A DNA stretch of 64,000 bases from Rhizomicrobium palustre (lineage in GTDB: Bacteria; Pseudomonadota; Alphaproteobacteria; Micropepsales; Micropepsaceae). Position 1 is the first letter of the stretch, and every line of letters starts with the position of its first letter. The notes beneath the pieces were generated by a model, which saw only the letters and a program-made list of their open reading frames with translations, had not been told where the DNA came from and did no database searches. Location of the stretch: positions 1,798,139 through 1,862,138 of the forward strand of contig NZ_JAASRM010000001.1 of the NCBI RefSeq assembly GCF_011761565.1, written 5' to 3'. Positions 46,251 to 54,749 of this stretch are shown here, piece after piece. The position numbers were made by a program, and so were the translations under genes.

Positions 46251-46868
46251 TCAGGCGTTCTCCCGGGCCGTTGAACGCTTGGCGGCTTTGCCAGGCTGGG
46301 GCAACCCGTTCACGGCCATGGCCGCGATGTTGCGCAAATCCTCACGGCTCGCGCCGTTGACGGCTTGCACACACAGGCCTGAGCCAATGGCCATAATATA
46401 ACGTGCGAGTTCGGCGGGCTTGGCCTCTTCGGGCAAGTCGCCGCTGCGTTTGGCGCATTCAAAGCGTTCACGCAAAGCCAGTTCGTTCGCCATTTTGTGG
46501 CGGGAAATCTGTTCGGCGACTTCGCCTTCCACGGTGGAAAGGCCCGCCTTGACCAGAAGGCATCCCGGCGGATGCTTTTTGTCGGTAGCGTAATCGGCAA
46601 TGGCGCTGAGATATCTAAGCGCCACGTCGCGTGCAGTGGGCTCGTCGATGATCTTGAGCAGTACCTTTTCGCGTGCCGCATCGTAATGTTCGAGAACGGC
46701 GCGAAACAAACCCTGCTTGGAGCCGAAGGCCGCATAAAGGCTCGGCGAGTTGATGCCCATGGCTTCGGTCAGATCGCTGATGGAAGCGGCCTCATAGCCC
46801 TTCAGCCAGAACACATTTCGGGCGGCGTTCAGGGCTTCTTCCAGGTCAAAGGCGCGATGCCGCCCCAT
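46251..46868 (-). CDS. TetR/AcrR-family repressor of the adjacent RND pump
   Basis: 205 residues from the ATG at 46868 (GGAGG upstream). The N-terminal HTH is clear: ALNAARNVFWLKGYEAASIS then DLTEAMGINSPSLYAAFGSK. The C-terminal ligand domain is typical in length, with GCLLVKAG. It is divergent from the RND membrane-fusion gene, the standard layout for a local pump repressor. Upstream codons in the same frame to 47048 are not protein-like and cover the operator. Likely autoregulated through the palindromes at 46893 and 46944. Confidence 0.9.
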   Translation of the reverse strand: MGRHRAFDLEEALNAARNVFWLKGYEAASISDLTEAMGINSPSLYAAFGSKQGLFRAVLEHYDAAREKVLLKIIDEPTARDVALRYLSAIADYATDKKHPPGCLLVKAGLSTVEGEVAEQISRHKMANELALRERFECAKRSGDLPEEAKPAELARYIMAIGSGLCVQAVNGASREDLRNIAAMAVNGLPQPGKAAKRSTARENA

Positions 46869-46892
46869 AAATAATGTCCTCCAGCAAAATTT

Positions 46893-46908
46893 TGTGTCGA
46901 TCGTTACA
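46893..46908. promoter_or_regulatory. TetR-type operator copy 2
   Basis: TGTGTCGATCGTTACA, related to the 46195 core, with the half-site CGTTACA intact, and flanking AAAATT and GAATT as in copy 1. It is 25 bp upstream of the tetR start and so suits autoregulation. Confidence 0.6.
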
Positions 46909-46943
46909 GAATTACCCTTGAAGGTGTTCAGTAGCGACCTATC

Positions 46944-46959
46944 TGTAACGCTCACTACA
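46944..46959. promoter_or_regulatory. TetR-type operator copy 3
   Basis: TGTAACGCTCACTACA, the inverted relative of copies 1 and 2 (half-site TGTAACG), 18 bp before the pump operon start. Together with copy 2 it would let one repressor control both divergent promoters. Confidence 0.6.
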
Positions 46960-46977
46960 AAATAGTGGAGCGGCACC

Positions 46978-48144
46978 ATGGTTTCAAGTTTCGTACGTAA
47001 ACACCCCAGAATTCTCCTTGCCGGCGTATTGGCTGTGCTGGTCGCCACCCCGGTAGTGATGACCTATCGCGCGTCGGCCGGCCCGGCCCAGGCCGCGGCG
47101 CAAGCCATTCCGGTCGGTACGCGCACCATTGCGCCCCGCCAAGTCCAGCTTTGGGCTGAGTTTTCCGGCAGGTTGACGGCCGTCGACGCGGCGGAGATTC
47201 GCCCGGAAGTGGCAGGCCGTATCACCGAAATCCGCTTCAAGGATGGCCAGAAGGTAAACGCCGGTGATGTGCTCCTCGTCATCGATCCGCGCCCCTTCGA
47301 AGCGGCCCGCGCCAAGGCTGAGGCTGATCTTGCCTCCGCGAAGGCCAGCGCCGCCTATGCCCGCACCGATCTGCAGCGCGCGGAAGGTTTGATCAAAGCC
47401 AACGCTATCGCGCGCAGCCAATATGATCAGCGGGTCAGTGCGGATCGCGTGGCCGAGGCAAGCGTGGCCGTTGCTCAGGCTGCGCTACGCCAGGCGCAGA
47501 TCGATGTCGACCACGCCTATGTCAAAGCGCCGATTTCTGGCCGCATCAGCCGTCCAGAGTTGACACTGGGCAATCTAGTGCAGGCCGCGCCCAACGCGCC
47601 GCTTTTGGCGACGATTGTTTCGGATAATGGCATCTATGCCGATTTTGATGTCGATGAGCACACCTATGTCGATACCGTGCGCGCGGAAGCCGACAGCCAC
47701 GAGGCCGAGCAGCATCTGCCAGTTGCCATGACTGTGCAGGGCACCAACAGCGGCGGCGCCTATCACGGCACGATCTATAGCTTCGACAACAAGATCGATA
47801 GCGCATCAGGCACGATCCGCGCCCGCGCCAAGTTCGATAATAAAGACGGCAGTCTCGTGCCCGGCATGTTCGTCTCTGTGCGGCTTGGCTCTGGTTCCAC
47901 GCGTGCTGCACTTCTGGTGCCCGAACGCGCGGTGCAGTCCGACCTCAACAAGAAGTTCGTCTATGTGGTTGGCCGTGGCGACAAGGCTGAAATGCGCGAG
48001 GTTAAGCTTGGTGCCAGTGTGGAAGGTGAGCGCATCGTGCTCTCCGGCCTCAAGACTGGCGATCGTGTGATTGTGGATGGTGTGCAGCATGTCGCCCAAG
48101 GCGCACCCGTGATGATCGAGAAGAAGCTCGCTCTGGCGCGCTGA
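46978..48144 (+). CDS. RND efflux membrane-fusion (periplasmic adaptor) protein
   Basis: 388 residues. N-terminal hydrophobic segment (PRILLAGVLAVLVATPVVMT), then lipoyl halves (AEIRPEVAGRITEIRFKDGQ and VKAPISGRISRPELTLGNLV), a helical hairpin and a beta-barrel domain. The AcrA/MexE-type family links the inner-membrane pump to an outer-membrane channel. ATG at 46978 with GGAG. The pump gene follows after 25 nt. No outer-membrane factor gene lies in the cluster, so a TolC encoded elsewhere is probably used. Confidence 0.92.
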   Translation: MVSSFVRKHPRILLAGVLAVLVATPVVMTYRASAGPAQAAAQAIPVGTRTIAPRQVQLWAEFSGRLTAVDAAEIRPEVAGRITEIRFKDGQKVNAGDVLLVIDPRPFEAARAKAEADLASAKASAAYARTDLQRAEGLIKANAIARSQYDQRVSADRVAEASVAVAQAALRQAQIDVDHAYVKAPISGRISRPELTLGNLVQAAPNAPLLATIVSDNGIYADFDVDEHTYVDTVRAEADSHEAEQHLPVAMTVQGTNSGGAYHGTIYSFDNKIDSASGTIRARAKFDNKDGSLVPGMFVSVRLGSGSTRAALLVPERAVQSDLNKKFVYVVGRGDKAEMREVKLGASVEGERIVLSGLKTGDRVIVDGVQHVAQGAPVMIEKKLALAR

Positions 48145-48169
48145 TCTAAAAAGATTTGGAGAACCGGCG

Positions 48170-51100
48170 ATGAATCTGTCGCGCTTTTTTGTAGACCGGC
48201 CGATTTTCGCCGGTGTGATTTCGGCCATCATTTTTCTGGCTGGGTTGATCGCTCTTTTCCAACTGCCGATTTCGGAATATCCCGAAGTCGTGCCGCCCTC
48301 GGTGGTGGTGAAGGCGCAGTTTCCCGGCGCCAATCCGAAAGTCATCGCCGAGACGGTTGCCACGCCCTTGGAAGAACAGATCCAGGGCGTGGAGAACATG
48401 CTCTATATGTCGAGCCAGGCTGCCTCTGATGGCACGCTCACCCTGACGGTGGTGTTCAAGCTCGGCACGGATGCCAATCTCGCCCAGCAGCTTGTGCAAA
48501 ACCGCGTCAACCAAGCATTACCGCGCTTGCCGGAAGTGACGCGTAGCCTAGGCGTGACCACAGTGAAAAGCTCGCCTGACCTGACCATGGTCGTGCATCT
48601 GGTCTCGCCCAATAACCGGTACGACATGTTGTACCTGCGCAATTACGCGGTGCTGAATGTCAAAGATCAGCTCGCCAAGATTGAAGGCGTGGGTTCGGTG
48701 CAGCTCTTCGGCTCGGGCGATTACGCCATGCGCCTTTGGCTCAACCCGGAAAAGCTCGCGGCCCGTAATCTCACCGCCAATGATCTGGTGCAGGCTGTTC
48801 GCCGTCAGAACGTTCAGGTCGCCGCGGGCGTGATCAATGGCCCGCCTTATAGCGCCAAAGGCGAATTGCAGCTTCCCATCAATGCGCAAGGTCGTCTGAC
48901 CGATCCAGAGCAGTTCAATGAGATCATCATCAAGCAGGAAAACGGTGTCGTCACCCGGCTGAAGGATGTCGCGCGAGTGGAGATCGATGCCTCTCAATAT
49001 GGGCTTCGTTCGCTCTTGGATAACCAGCAGGCGGTCGCGATCCCGATTTTCCAGGCGCCTGGTTCAAACGCCATCGCGATCTCAGATCAGGTGCGCGCCA
49101 CGATGAAGGGGCTCTCGGCGAATTTTCCGCCGGGGCTGGAATACCGCATCGTCTATGATCCGACCGTGTTCGTGCGCGGCTCTATCGAGGCGGTGGTGCA
49201 TACCCTGCTCGAAGCCGTGGCATTGGTCGTGCTGGTCGTGGTGCTGTTCCTGCAGACCTGGCGTGCCTCCATCATTCCGCTTCTTGCCGTTCCGGTTTCG
49301 ATCATCGGCACCTTCGCGGCCATGTATATCTTCGGCTTTTCCATCAATGCGCTATCGCTGTTCGGGCTTGTGCTCGCCATCGGTATCGTGGTGGACGACG
49401 CCATCGTGGTGGTCGAAAATGTTCAGCGCGGTATCGAGGAAGGTTTGTCGCCCCGCGATGCCACCTTGCGCGCCATGCGCGAGGTGACAGGGCCGATCAT
49501 TGCCATCGCGCTGGTGCTGTGCGCGGTGTTCGTGCCGGTCGCCTTCATCTCGGGCCTGACGGGCGAATTCTATCGTCAGTTTGCGCTTACCATTGCCTTC
49601 TCAACCATCATCTCCGCCTTCAATTCGCTCACCCTTTCGCCCGCGCTGGCGGCCCTGCTGTTGAAATCCCCCCGCGCGCCCAAGGACGGGTTAACCCGTG
49701 TGATGGATCGCTGGTTCGGCGGTGTGTTTTCCCGCTTCAATCGATTCTTCCTCAGCTCCTCCGAGCGCTATGCCTCAGGCACGCGCAAGCTGGTGCACCA
49801 CAAGACGCGGGCACTGCTGGTCTATGGCGTTCTTCTCGCGCTGACCTATGTCGGCTTCAATCTGGTGCCGCCGGGCTTTGTGCCGCTGCAGGATAAGCAA
49901 TATCTCGTTAGCTTCGCGCAGTTGCCACAAGGCGCCACGCTGGATCGTACCGAAAAGGTCATCCGCGAGATGTCGGAAATCGCCTTGAAGCAGCCCGGCG
50001 TTGATCACGCCGTGTCGTTCCCGGGCCTTTCGATCAACGGTTTTATCAATAGTCCTTCCGCTGGCATTGTCTTTGTTACGCTGAAACCCTTCGAGGAACG
50101 CAAATCCGCGGAGCTCTCCGGCATGGCGATCTCTCAGGCTCTGCAGAAGAAGTATATGGCGATCAAGGATGCTAATATCGCCATCTTCCCGCCGCCGCCT
50201 GTGCAGGGGCTCGGCACTATTGGCGGCTTCAAGCTGCAAGTCGAAGACCGCAACGACGCTGGCTACGAAGCGCTCAACGACGCCATGGTGGCGGTGCAGA
50301 TGAAGGCACGCCAGGCACCGGAGTTGGCGGGCGCCTTCTCCAACTACTCCATCGGTGTGCCGCAGTTGAATGCCGACCTCGACCGCACGCGCGCCATGCA
50401 GCTCGGTGTGGATGTGCAGGATGTCTTCGACACCATGCAGATCTATCTTGGCTCGATCTACGTCAACGATTTTAACAAATTCGGTCGCACCTATCAGGTG
50501 ATCGCGCAGGCCGACACCCAGTTCAGGTCCAACCCGCACGACATCTTAAATCTGAAAACCCGCAATGCCGCAGGCGAGATGGTGCCGCTTGGCTCTGTAC
50601 TTCGCCTCACCGAAACCATCGGGCCGGATAGTGCGACCCGCTATAACGGCTTCCGCTCGGCGGATTTGAACGGTGCTCCGGCGCCGGGCTATTCCTCCGG
50701 CCAAGCCCAGGCAGCCATTACCAAGATTCTGGAAGAGACCTTGCCCAAGGGCATGCGCTTCGAATGGACAGAGCTCACCTATCAGCAGATCCTGGCAGGC
50801 AACACGGCGCTGCTTGTCTTCCCACTCTGCGTGCTCCTGGTCTTTCTGGTGCTGGCGGCACAGTATGAAAGCCTGGTGCTGCCGCTGGCCATCATCCTGA
50901 TCGTGCCGTTATGCTTGTTCTCGGCCATCTTCGGTGTCTGGATGACGGGCGGTGACAACAACGTCTTCACCCAGATCGGCCTCTTCGTGCTGATAGGCCT
51001 TGCTTCGAAGAATGCGATTCTGATCGTGGAATTTGCCCGCGAGCTGGAGATGCATGGCCGCTCGACTATAGCGGCGGCGATCGAGGCTGCGCGGCTGCGG

Positions 51101-51349
51101 CTTCGTCCCATCCTGATGACGTCCTTCGCGTTCATCATGGGTGTGGTGCCGCTGGTGCTCTCGAGTGGCGCGGGCGCCGAGATGCGCCACGCCATGGGTG
51201 TCGCCGTGTTCTTTGGCATGCTCGGGGTGACCTTCTTCGGTCTCTTCCTGACACCTGTATTTTATGTGCTGCTGCGGCTCCTGGAGCAGCGCATTACCTC
51301 TAAAACGCCGCGCCAGATCCCGGACGGGGCGGTTTCTCCAGCCGAATAG
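48170..51349 (+). CDS. RND efflux pump inner-membrane transporter (HAE1 family)
   Basis: 1059 residues, the normal length of AcrB/MexF proteins, with MNLSRFFVDRPIFAGVISAI at the start, twelve membrane segments in two repeats, and the proton-relay region VLAIGIVVDDAIVVVENVQR of TM4. Uses proton motive force to export hydrophobic drugs or solvents; the actual substrate is unknown. A GGAG site precedes the ATG. The operon ends at a strong terminator. Confidence 0.95.
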   Translation: MNLSRFFVDRPIFAGVISAIIFLAGLIALFQLPISEYPEVVPPSVVVKAQFPGANPKVIAETVATPLEEQIQGVENMLYMSSQAASDGTLTLTVVFKLGTDANLAQQLVQNRVNQALPRLPEVTRSLGVTTVKSSPDLTMVVHLVSPNNRYDMLYLRNYAVLNVKDQLAKIEGVGSVQLFGSGDYAMRLWLNPEKLAARNLTANDLVQAVRRQNVQVAAGVINGPPYSAKGELQLPINAQGRLTDPEQFNEIIIKQENGVVTRLKDVARVEIDASQYGLRSLLDNQQAVAIPIFQAPGSNAIAISDQVRATMKGLSANFPPGLEYRIVYDPTVFVRGSIEAVVHTLLEAVALVVLVVVLFLQTWRASIIPLLAVPVSIIGTFAAMYIFGFSINALSLFGLVLAIGIVVDDAIVVVENVQRGIEEGLSPRDATLRAMREVTGPIIAIALVLCAVFVPVAFISGLTGEFYRQFALTIAFSTIISAFNSLTLSPALAALLLKSPRAPKDGLTRVMDRWFGGVFSRFNRFFLSSSERYASGTRKLVHHKTRALLVYGVLLALTYVGFNLVPPGFVPLQDKQYLVSFAQLPQGATLDRTEKVIREMSEIALKQPGVDHAVSFPGLSINGFINSPSAGIVFVTLKPFEERKSAELSGMAISQALQKKYMAIKDANIAIFPPPPVQGLGTIGGFKLQVEDRNDAGYEALNDAMVAVQMKARQAPELAGAFSNYSIGVPQLNADLDRTRAMQLGVDVQDVFDTMQIYLGSIYVNDFNKFGRTYQVIAQADTQFRSNPHDILNLKTRNAAGEMVPLGSVLRLTETIGPDSATRYNGFRSADLNGAPAPGYSSGQAQAAITKILEETLPKGMRFEWTELTYQQILAGNTALLVFPLCVLLVFLVLAAQYESLVLPLAIILIVPLCLFSAIFGVWMTGGDNNVFTQIGLFVLIGLASKNAILIVEFARELEMHGRSTIAAAIEAARLRLRPILMTSFAFIMGVVPLVLSSGAGAEMRHAMGVAVFFGMLGVTFFGLFLTPVFYVLLRLLEQRITSKTPRQIPDGAVSPAE

Positions 51350-51371
51350 GCACCATCCCTGAAAACGAAAG

Positions 51372-51407
51372 GGGCGGCATCGCGTTGGCAATGCCGCCCT
51401 TTTTTTT
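51372..51407 (+). terminator. Rho-independent terminator of the RND operon
   Basis: GGGCGGCAT (51372-51380) and ATGCCGCCC (51391-51399) form a perfect 9-bp stem, directly followed by eight T residues. Confidence 0.95.
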
Positions 51408-51428
51408 ATGCGTTACGCCGGATGGCTT

Positions 51429-51683
51429 CTATCGTGCTGCGGCAGTCTTCATCGCATGGGCGGCGAGGGCCACCTGAGTCCGGTTGCGCACATTCAGTTT
51501 GCGCATCAGCACGGTCATATGGGCCTTTACCGTCGTTTCGGCGATGCCAAGATCAAAAGCGATTTGCTTGTTCAACAGCCCGGACTGTACCCGGTCGAGA
51601 ATTTTCATCTGCATGGGCGTAAGCGCAATAGAGGGTTCCGGACAGATGCCGACGCTCCCCTCGCGGATATTTTGCATTTCCAC
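51429..51683 (-). CDS. Orphan LuxR-type HTH protein without sensor domain
   Basis: 84 residues if started at GTG 51683, which has AGGGAG six bases upstream; the frame is open further to 51758 (ATG) and 51764 (TTG) but those lack ribosome sites. Almost the whole protein is a GerE/LuxR DNA-binding domain (LTPMQMKILDRVQSGLLNKQ, then IAETTVKAHMTVLMRKLNVR). The receiver or ligand domain is absent. Stand-alone HTH proteins of this kind (GerE type) exist. It is divergent from the gluconate operon and could regulate it or be a truncated response regulator. Confidence 0.75.
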   Translation of the reverse strand: MEMQNIREGSVGICPEPSIALTPMQMKILDRVQSGLLNKQIAFDLGIAETTVKAHMTVLMRKLNVRNRTQVALAAHAMKTAAAR

Positions 51684-51835
51684 GGACTTCTCCCTGTCGC
51701 GGGCATTTGAGTGCCCAATAGTTGAGGCGCTTTCTTGGTGAAGCTCTGTTCGGATCATAGGCAAATTTGTTGGACAACTTCAAGCAAATGTGTTGCTCAA
51801 AAGACCAATTGTGGCTGAATGTTGCAAACACCCCC

Positions 51836-51852
51836 TATAATCTGTCATACAG
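51836..51852 (+). promoter_or_regulatory. Candidate gluconate-operon -10 box with overlapping GntR-type operator
   Basis: A perfect TATAAT at 51836-51841 is immediately followed by the palindrome CTGTCATACAG (51842-51852), where transcription would start; the -35 is weak. GT-N3-AC spacing fits FadR-subfamily operators. A related TCATACCGCA block occurs upstream of the TonB receptor at 54,644. A repressor here would block transcription initiation. Confidence 0.5.
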
Positions 51853-51912
51853 CAGCACAAGCAGTGGCTGTAGCTCGGCAGAGAGACCGGGTAACTGTCG
51901 GGAGGGGCGAGG

Positions 51913-51972
51913 ATGACCAAGCGTTACGCTCGAGTTTTCTGTCCGAAGCGGCTGTTTCATGCTCACGGCTGA
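51913..51972 (+). CDS. Possible 19-codon leader peptide overlapping gntP
   Basis: ATG at 51913 follows an excellent GGAGGGGCGAGG ribosome site and encodes MTKRYARVFCPKRLFHAHG, then TGA. It overlaps the gntP start (ATG at 51959) by 14 nt in another frame, while gntP itself has no clear ribosome site. This arrangement fits translational coupling, in which terminating ribosomes restart at gntP. No attenuator hairpin is visible. It could also be chance. Confidence 0.4.
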   Translation: MTKRYARVFCPKRLFHAHG

Positions 51973-53299
51973 CGTGCAACTCGCGCTAGCAGCAGTTTTC
52001 GGAGTGGCTCTGGCGATTCTGATGATCGTGCGCGGGCGCTTTCATCCTTTTGTGGCGTTGCTCTGTGGCGCGTTCGTCATTGGGCCTCTCAGCGGGCTTT
52101 CGCTGATCGATACCGAAAAGGCGATTCAAAAAGGCGCCGGCGATGTTCTCGGAAGCATCGGCTTGGTAGTGGCGTTGGGCCTTGCTTTGGGCACCATGCT
52201 GCAGATTTCCGGTGGCGCATCCGCTCTGGCGCGCTGGATGATTGGCCGGCCCGAAGCGCGCCGGGCGCCATGGATGAGCTTGGCGGTTGCGCTGATTATC
52301 GGTTTGCCGTTGTTCTTCGAGACCGGGCTTGTACTGCTGTTGCCGATTATCGCGGGCGCTGTCGCGGCATTGCCCCAAGGCGAAAAGCGCGATTACCTGC
52401 TTTTGACCATAACGCTTTCCGCGCTCACCGGGCTTTCGGTCACGCATGCTTTGATTGTGCCCCATCCCGGCCCGCTTCTTGCGGTGGCCACACTGCACGC
52501 GGATGTGGGGCGCACCATGCTCCTTGGCATGCTCGTTGCGCTGCCTACCGCGATACTCGCAGGCCCCTTGCTTTCGCTCTTCACCGCGAAAGGTCTGCGT
52601 CTCTCCATGCCGACGCTGGTCGCCCAAGCAGAAACTATCGCCGCGCCGCCAACCATTCGTGCGCTGATTGTTGTGCTGCTGCCGGTTGTTTTGATCGCGA
52701 GCGGGCAGCTTCACGCCATTTTTCCGAAGAGCGCCTTCGCGGCTTGGGTCTCGGCGGCGTCCAATCCGGTGTTCGCGCTGCTGCTCGCCTGTCTTGTCGC
52801 CCTGCCACTTCTCTTCGGGCGGCAGTTGCGCAAGGCCCAGCTACATGAGCTGATCTGGTCTGAAACCATGAAGCCGGTGGGGACCATCCTGCTCTCGATC
52901 GCGGCGGGTGGCGCGTTGAAACAGGTGCTGGTGAGCGCCGGCATGTCCGATGTGCTGGCCCGCTTGGCCGCCCAGGGATCGCTTTCGCCCATCATCTTGG
53001 CGTGGGCTATCGCGGTAGCCATTCGCTTGGCTACAGGCTCGGCGACGGTGGCCACCATCACCGCAGCGGGTGTTATGCCGGGCGTCGTGGTCTCAACGGG
53101 CGTGTCGCCAGAATGGGTGGTGCTCGCCATCGGTTCCGGCTCGGTGTTTTTCTCTCATGTCAACGATCCTGGCTTCTGGCTGGTGAAGAGTTATCTTGGC
53201 ACTTCCACGCCAGCGACCTTTCGAACTTGGTCTGTGCTTGAAACGGTGATCTCGCTATGCGGACTAGCTTTGGTACTGGTGTTCAGCCGGCTCATCTGA
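51959..53299 (+). CDS. gntP: GntP-family gluconate:proton symporter
   Basis: 446 residues with about 12 membrane segments; RGRFHPFVALLCGAFVIGPL and VVALGLALGTMLQISGGASA near the N-terminus, LSVTHALIVPHPGPLLAVAT in the middle and FFSHVNDPGFWLVKSYLG near the end are GntP-family blocks. Imports gluconate or a related aldonate. It heads a gntP-gntR unit with gntK convergent beyond. Start may be coupled to the leader frame. Confidence 0.92.
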   Translation: MLTADVQLALAAVFGVALAILMIVRGRFHPFVALLCGAFVIGPLSGLSLIDTEKAIQKGAGDVLGSIGLVVALGLALGTMLQISGGASALARWMIGRPEARRAPWMSLAVALIIGLPLFFETGLVLLLPIIAGAVAALPQGEKRDYLLLTITLSALTGLSVTHALIVPHPGPLLAVATLHADVGRTMLLGMLVALPTAILAGPLLSLFTAKGLRLSMPTLVAQAETIAAPPTIRALIVVLLPVVLIASGQLHAIFPKSAFAAWVSAASNPVFALLLACLVALPLLFGRQLRKAQLHELIWSETMKPVGTILLSIAAGGALKQVLVSAGMSDVLARLAAQGSLSPIILAWAIAVAIRLATGSATVATITAAGVMPGVVVSTGVSPEWVVLAIGSGSVFFSHVNDPGFWLVKSYLGTSTPATFRTWSVLETVISLCGLALVLVFSRLI

Positions 53300-53313
53300 A
53301 TCGGGGACTTGCA

Positions 53314-53985
53314 ATGAGCGGAAGACGCCTTGCAGATCAGGCCTATTCAGGGATTGTCGAGTACATCACCTCGCAGAAAATGTCGGTGGGTGATCGCTTG
53401 CCTGCTGAAACACAGCTGGCGGAAATGTTCGGAATCTCGCGCACCATCGTGCGGGAGGCGCTGGTGCGCCTGGCTTCCGACGGCATTACCGAAGCTCGTC
53501 GTGGCTCGGGTTCTTTTGTCAAGAATAAGCCCTCTGACCGGCTGATCGCCTATACAGGTAATCTCTCGGCGGCCTTGGGTACCTATGAAGTGCGCTTCGT
53601 CCTCGAAACCGAAGCCGCGCGTCTCGCCGCCATGCGCCGCTCCGAACATGACATGATGAATATCGAAGAAAGTATGGGGCGCTTGCGGCATGCGCTGATG
53701 ACCAACGCTCCCGCCCATCATGAGGATATGGAGTTACACCGCCAGATTGCGCTTGCTACCGCCAATCCCACCTTCATGATTGCGCTCGATGCACTGCGCG
53801 AGCAGGTGGATAAGATCATGCAAGCCGGTGTCGATATTTCCCGCTCCCGTTCCCCTGACATTATCGGCGCGATGCTGCGCGAGCACGAGGCTATTGTCGA
53901 CGCTATCCGGGTGCGCGATGCCGATAGTGCCGCGCTTGCCATGCGCTGGCATCTGGCAGAAGGGCGAAAAAGGCTGATGCCGTAG
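53314..53985 (+). CDS. GntR/FadR-subfamily regulator (FCD domain)
   Basis: 223 residues from the ATG at 53314 (GGGGA upstream). N-terminal winged HTH: LPAETQLAEMFGISRTIVRE, ALVRLASDGITEARRGSGSF. The C-terminal FCD ligand domain shows RFVLETEAARLAAMR and three His that could hold a metal (ELHRQIAL, EHEAIVD, MRWHLAEG). Follows gntP after 14 nt and is the expected local gluconate regulator. Candidate operators: 51842 and 54644. Confidence 0.9.
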   Translation: MSGRRLADQAYSGIVEYITSQKMSVGDRLPAETQLAEMFGISRTIVREALVRLASDGITEARRGSGSFVKNKPSDRLIAYTGNLSAALGTYEVRFVLETEAARLAAMRRSEHDMMNIEESMGRLRHALMTNAPAHHEDMELHRQIALATANPTFMIALDALREQVDKIMQAGVDISRSRSPDIIGAMLREHEAIVDAIRVRDADSAALAMRWHLAEGRKRLMP

Positions 53986-53986
53986 A

Positions 53987-54589
53987 TTATTTGGTGCCGT
54001 TTGGCGGAAGGGCTTGGATCCAGGCGATGATGTCCTGGCAAATTGCCTCGGGTGGCTTCTGGCCATCCAGGGTGAGAACGCCTTCCTCCGGTGCCGGGCG
54101 CTCGAGAGTGTCAAGCTGGCTGCCCAGAAGGCTTGCCGGCATATAGTGGCTTTTGCGTTCAGAGAGCCGGCGCAGCAATTCCTCGCGTGAGCTATCCAGC
54201 AGAACAAAGCATACGGGCGACGTAATCGCGTGGCGCAGCCGATCGCGATAGGCGTGTTTTAAGGCTGAGCAAGACGCAACGCCAATACCATGCTCGGCAA
54301 TGGTGCTATTTACCGCCTCACCAATCCTGTCCAGCCATGGCCAGCGGTCGTCATCATTCAAGGCAATGCCTGCCGCCATTTTCGCAATGGATGCAGGCGC
54401 GTGATAGAGATCGCCTTCGATCTGCGGGCAACCAATAAGCTCCGCCAAGGCCTTGCTAACAGTCGTTTTCCCGCTGCCGCTGACACCGATGACAAAGATC
54501 GCGAACGGCCGCGCGACAGCCGGAATGTTACCCATACGGTTTGCCGACTCCATGTTTTGCGCGGTGTTGTGCTGTTCGATTGTGTGCAT
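53987..54589 (-). CDS. gntK: Gluconokinase (GntK type)
   Basis: 200 residues. Walker A GVSGSGKTT at 35-43, CPQIEGDLYHAPASIAKM (substrate region) and ALKHAYRDRLRHA match the shikimate-kinase-like gluconokinases. Phosphorylates gluconate to 6-phosphogluconate, feeding the Entner-Doudoroff or pentose-phosphate route. Convergent with the GntR-family gene, 1 bp between stops, and divergent from the TonB receptor across the palindromes at 54,609-54,656. The start could be Met19. Confidence 0.92.
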   Translation of the reverse strand: MHTIEQHNTAQNMESANRMGNIPAVARPFAIFVIGVSGSGKTTVSKALAELIGCPQIEGDLYHAPASIAKMAAGIALNDDDRWPWLDRIGEAVNSTIAEHGIGVASCSALKHAYRDRLRHAITSPVCFVLLDSSREELLRRLSERKSHYMPASLLGSQLDTLERPAPEEGVLTLDGQKPPEAICQDIIAWIQALPPNGTK

Positions 54590-54608
54590 CGCAAATGAAT
54601 TTGAAACT

Positions 54609-54656
54609 ACGACTTAGGTCGTGGATGTCACGCGGGGCATCCCCGGTATCATACCG
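54609..54656. promoter_or_regulatory. Divergent control region of gntK and the TonB receptor with two palindromes
   Basis: ACGAC/GTCGT arms around TTAG (54609-54622) and a 13-bp palindrome CGGTATCATACCG (54644-54656). The right half of the second, TCATACCGCA, differs by one base from TCATACAGCA at the gntP promoter, suggesting a common regulator. Confidence 0.45.
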
Positions 54657-54749
54657 CAATGCTGAAGCCCGAATGGGTCTGCTGGCGCATTGAGCGGTGT
54701 GCCCACCAAAGAGGGCGATACATCAGGACTACGCGGGGAGTGTAAAGCC

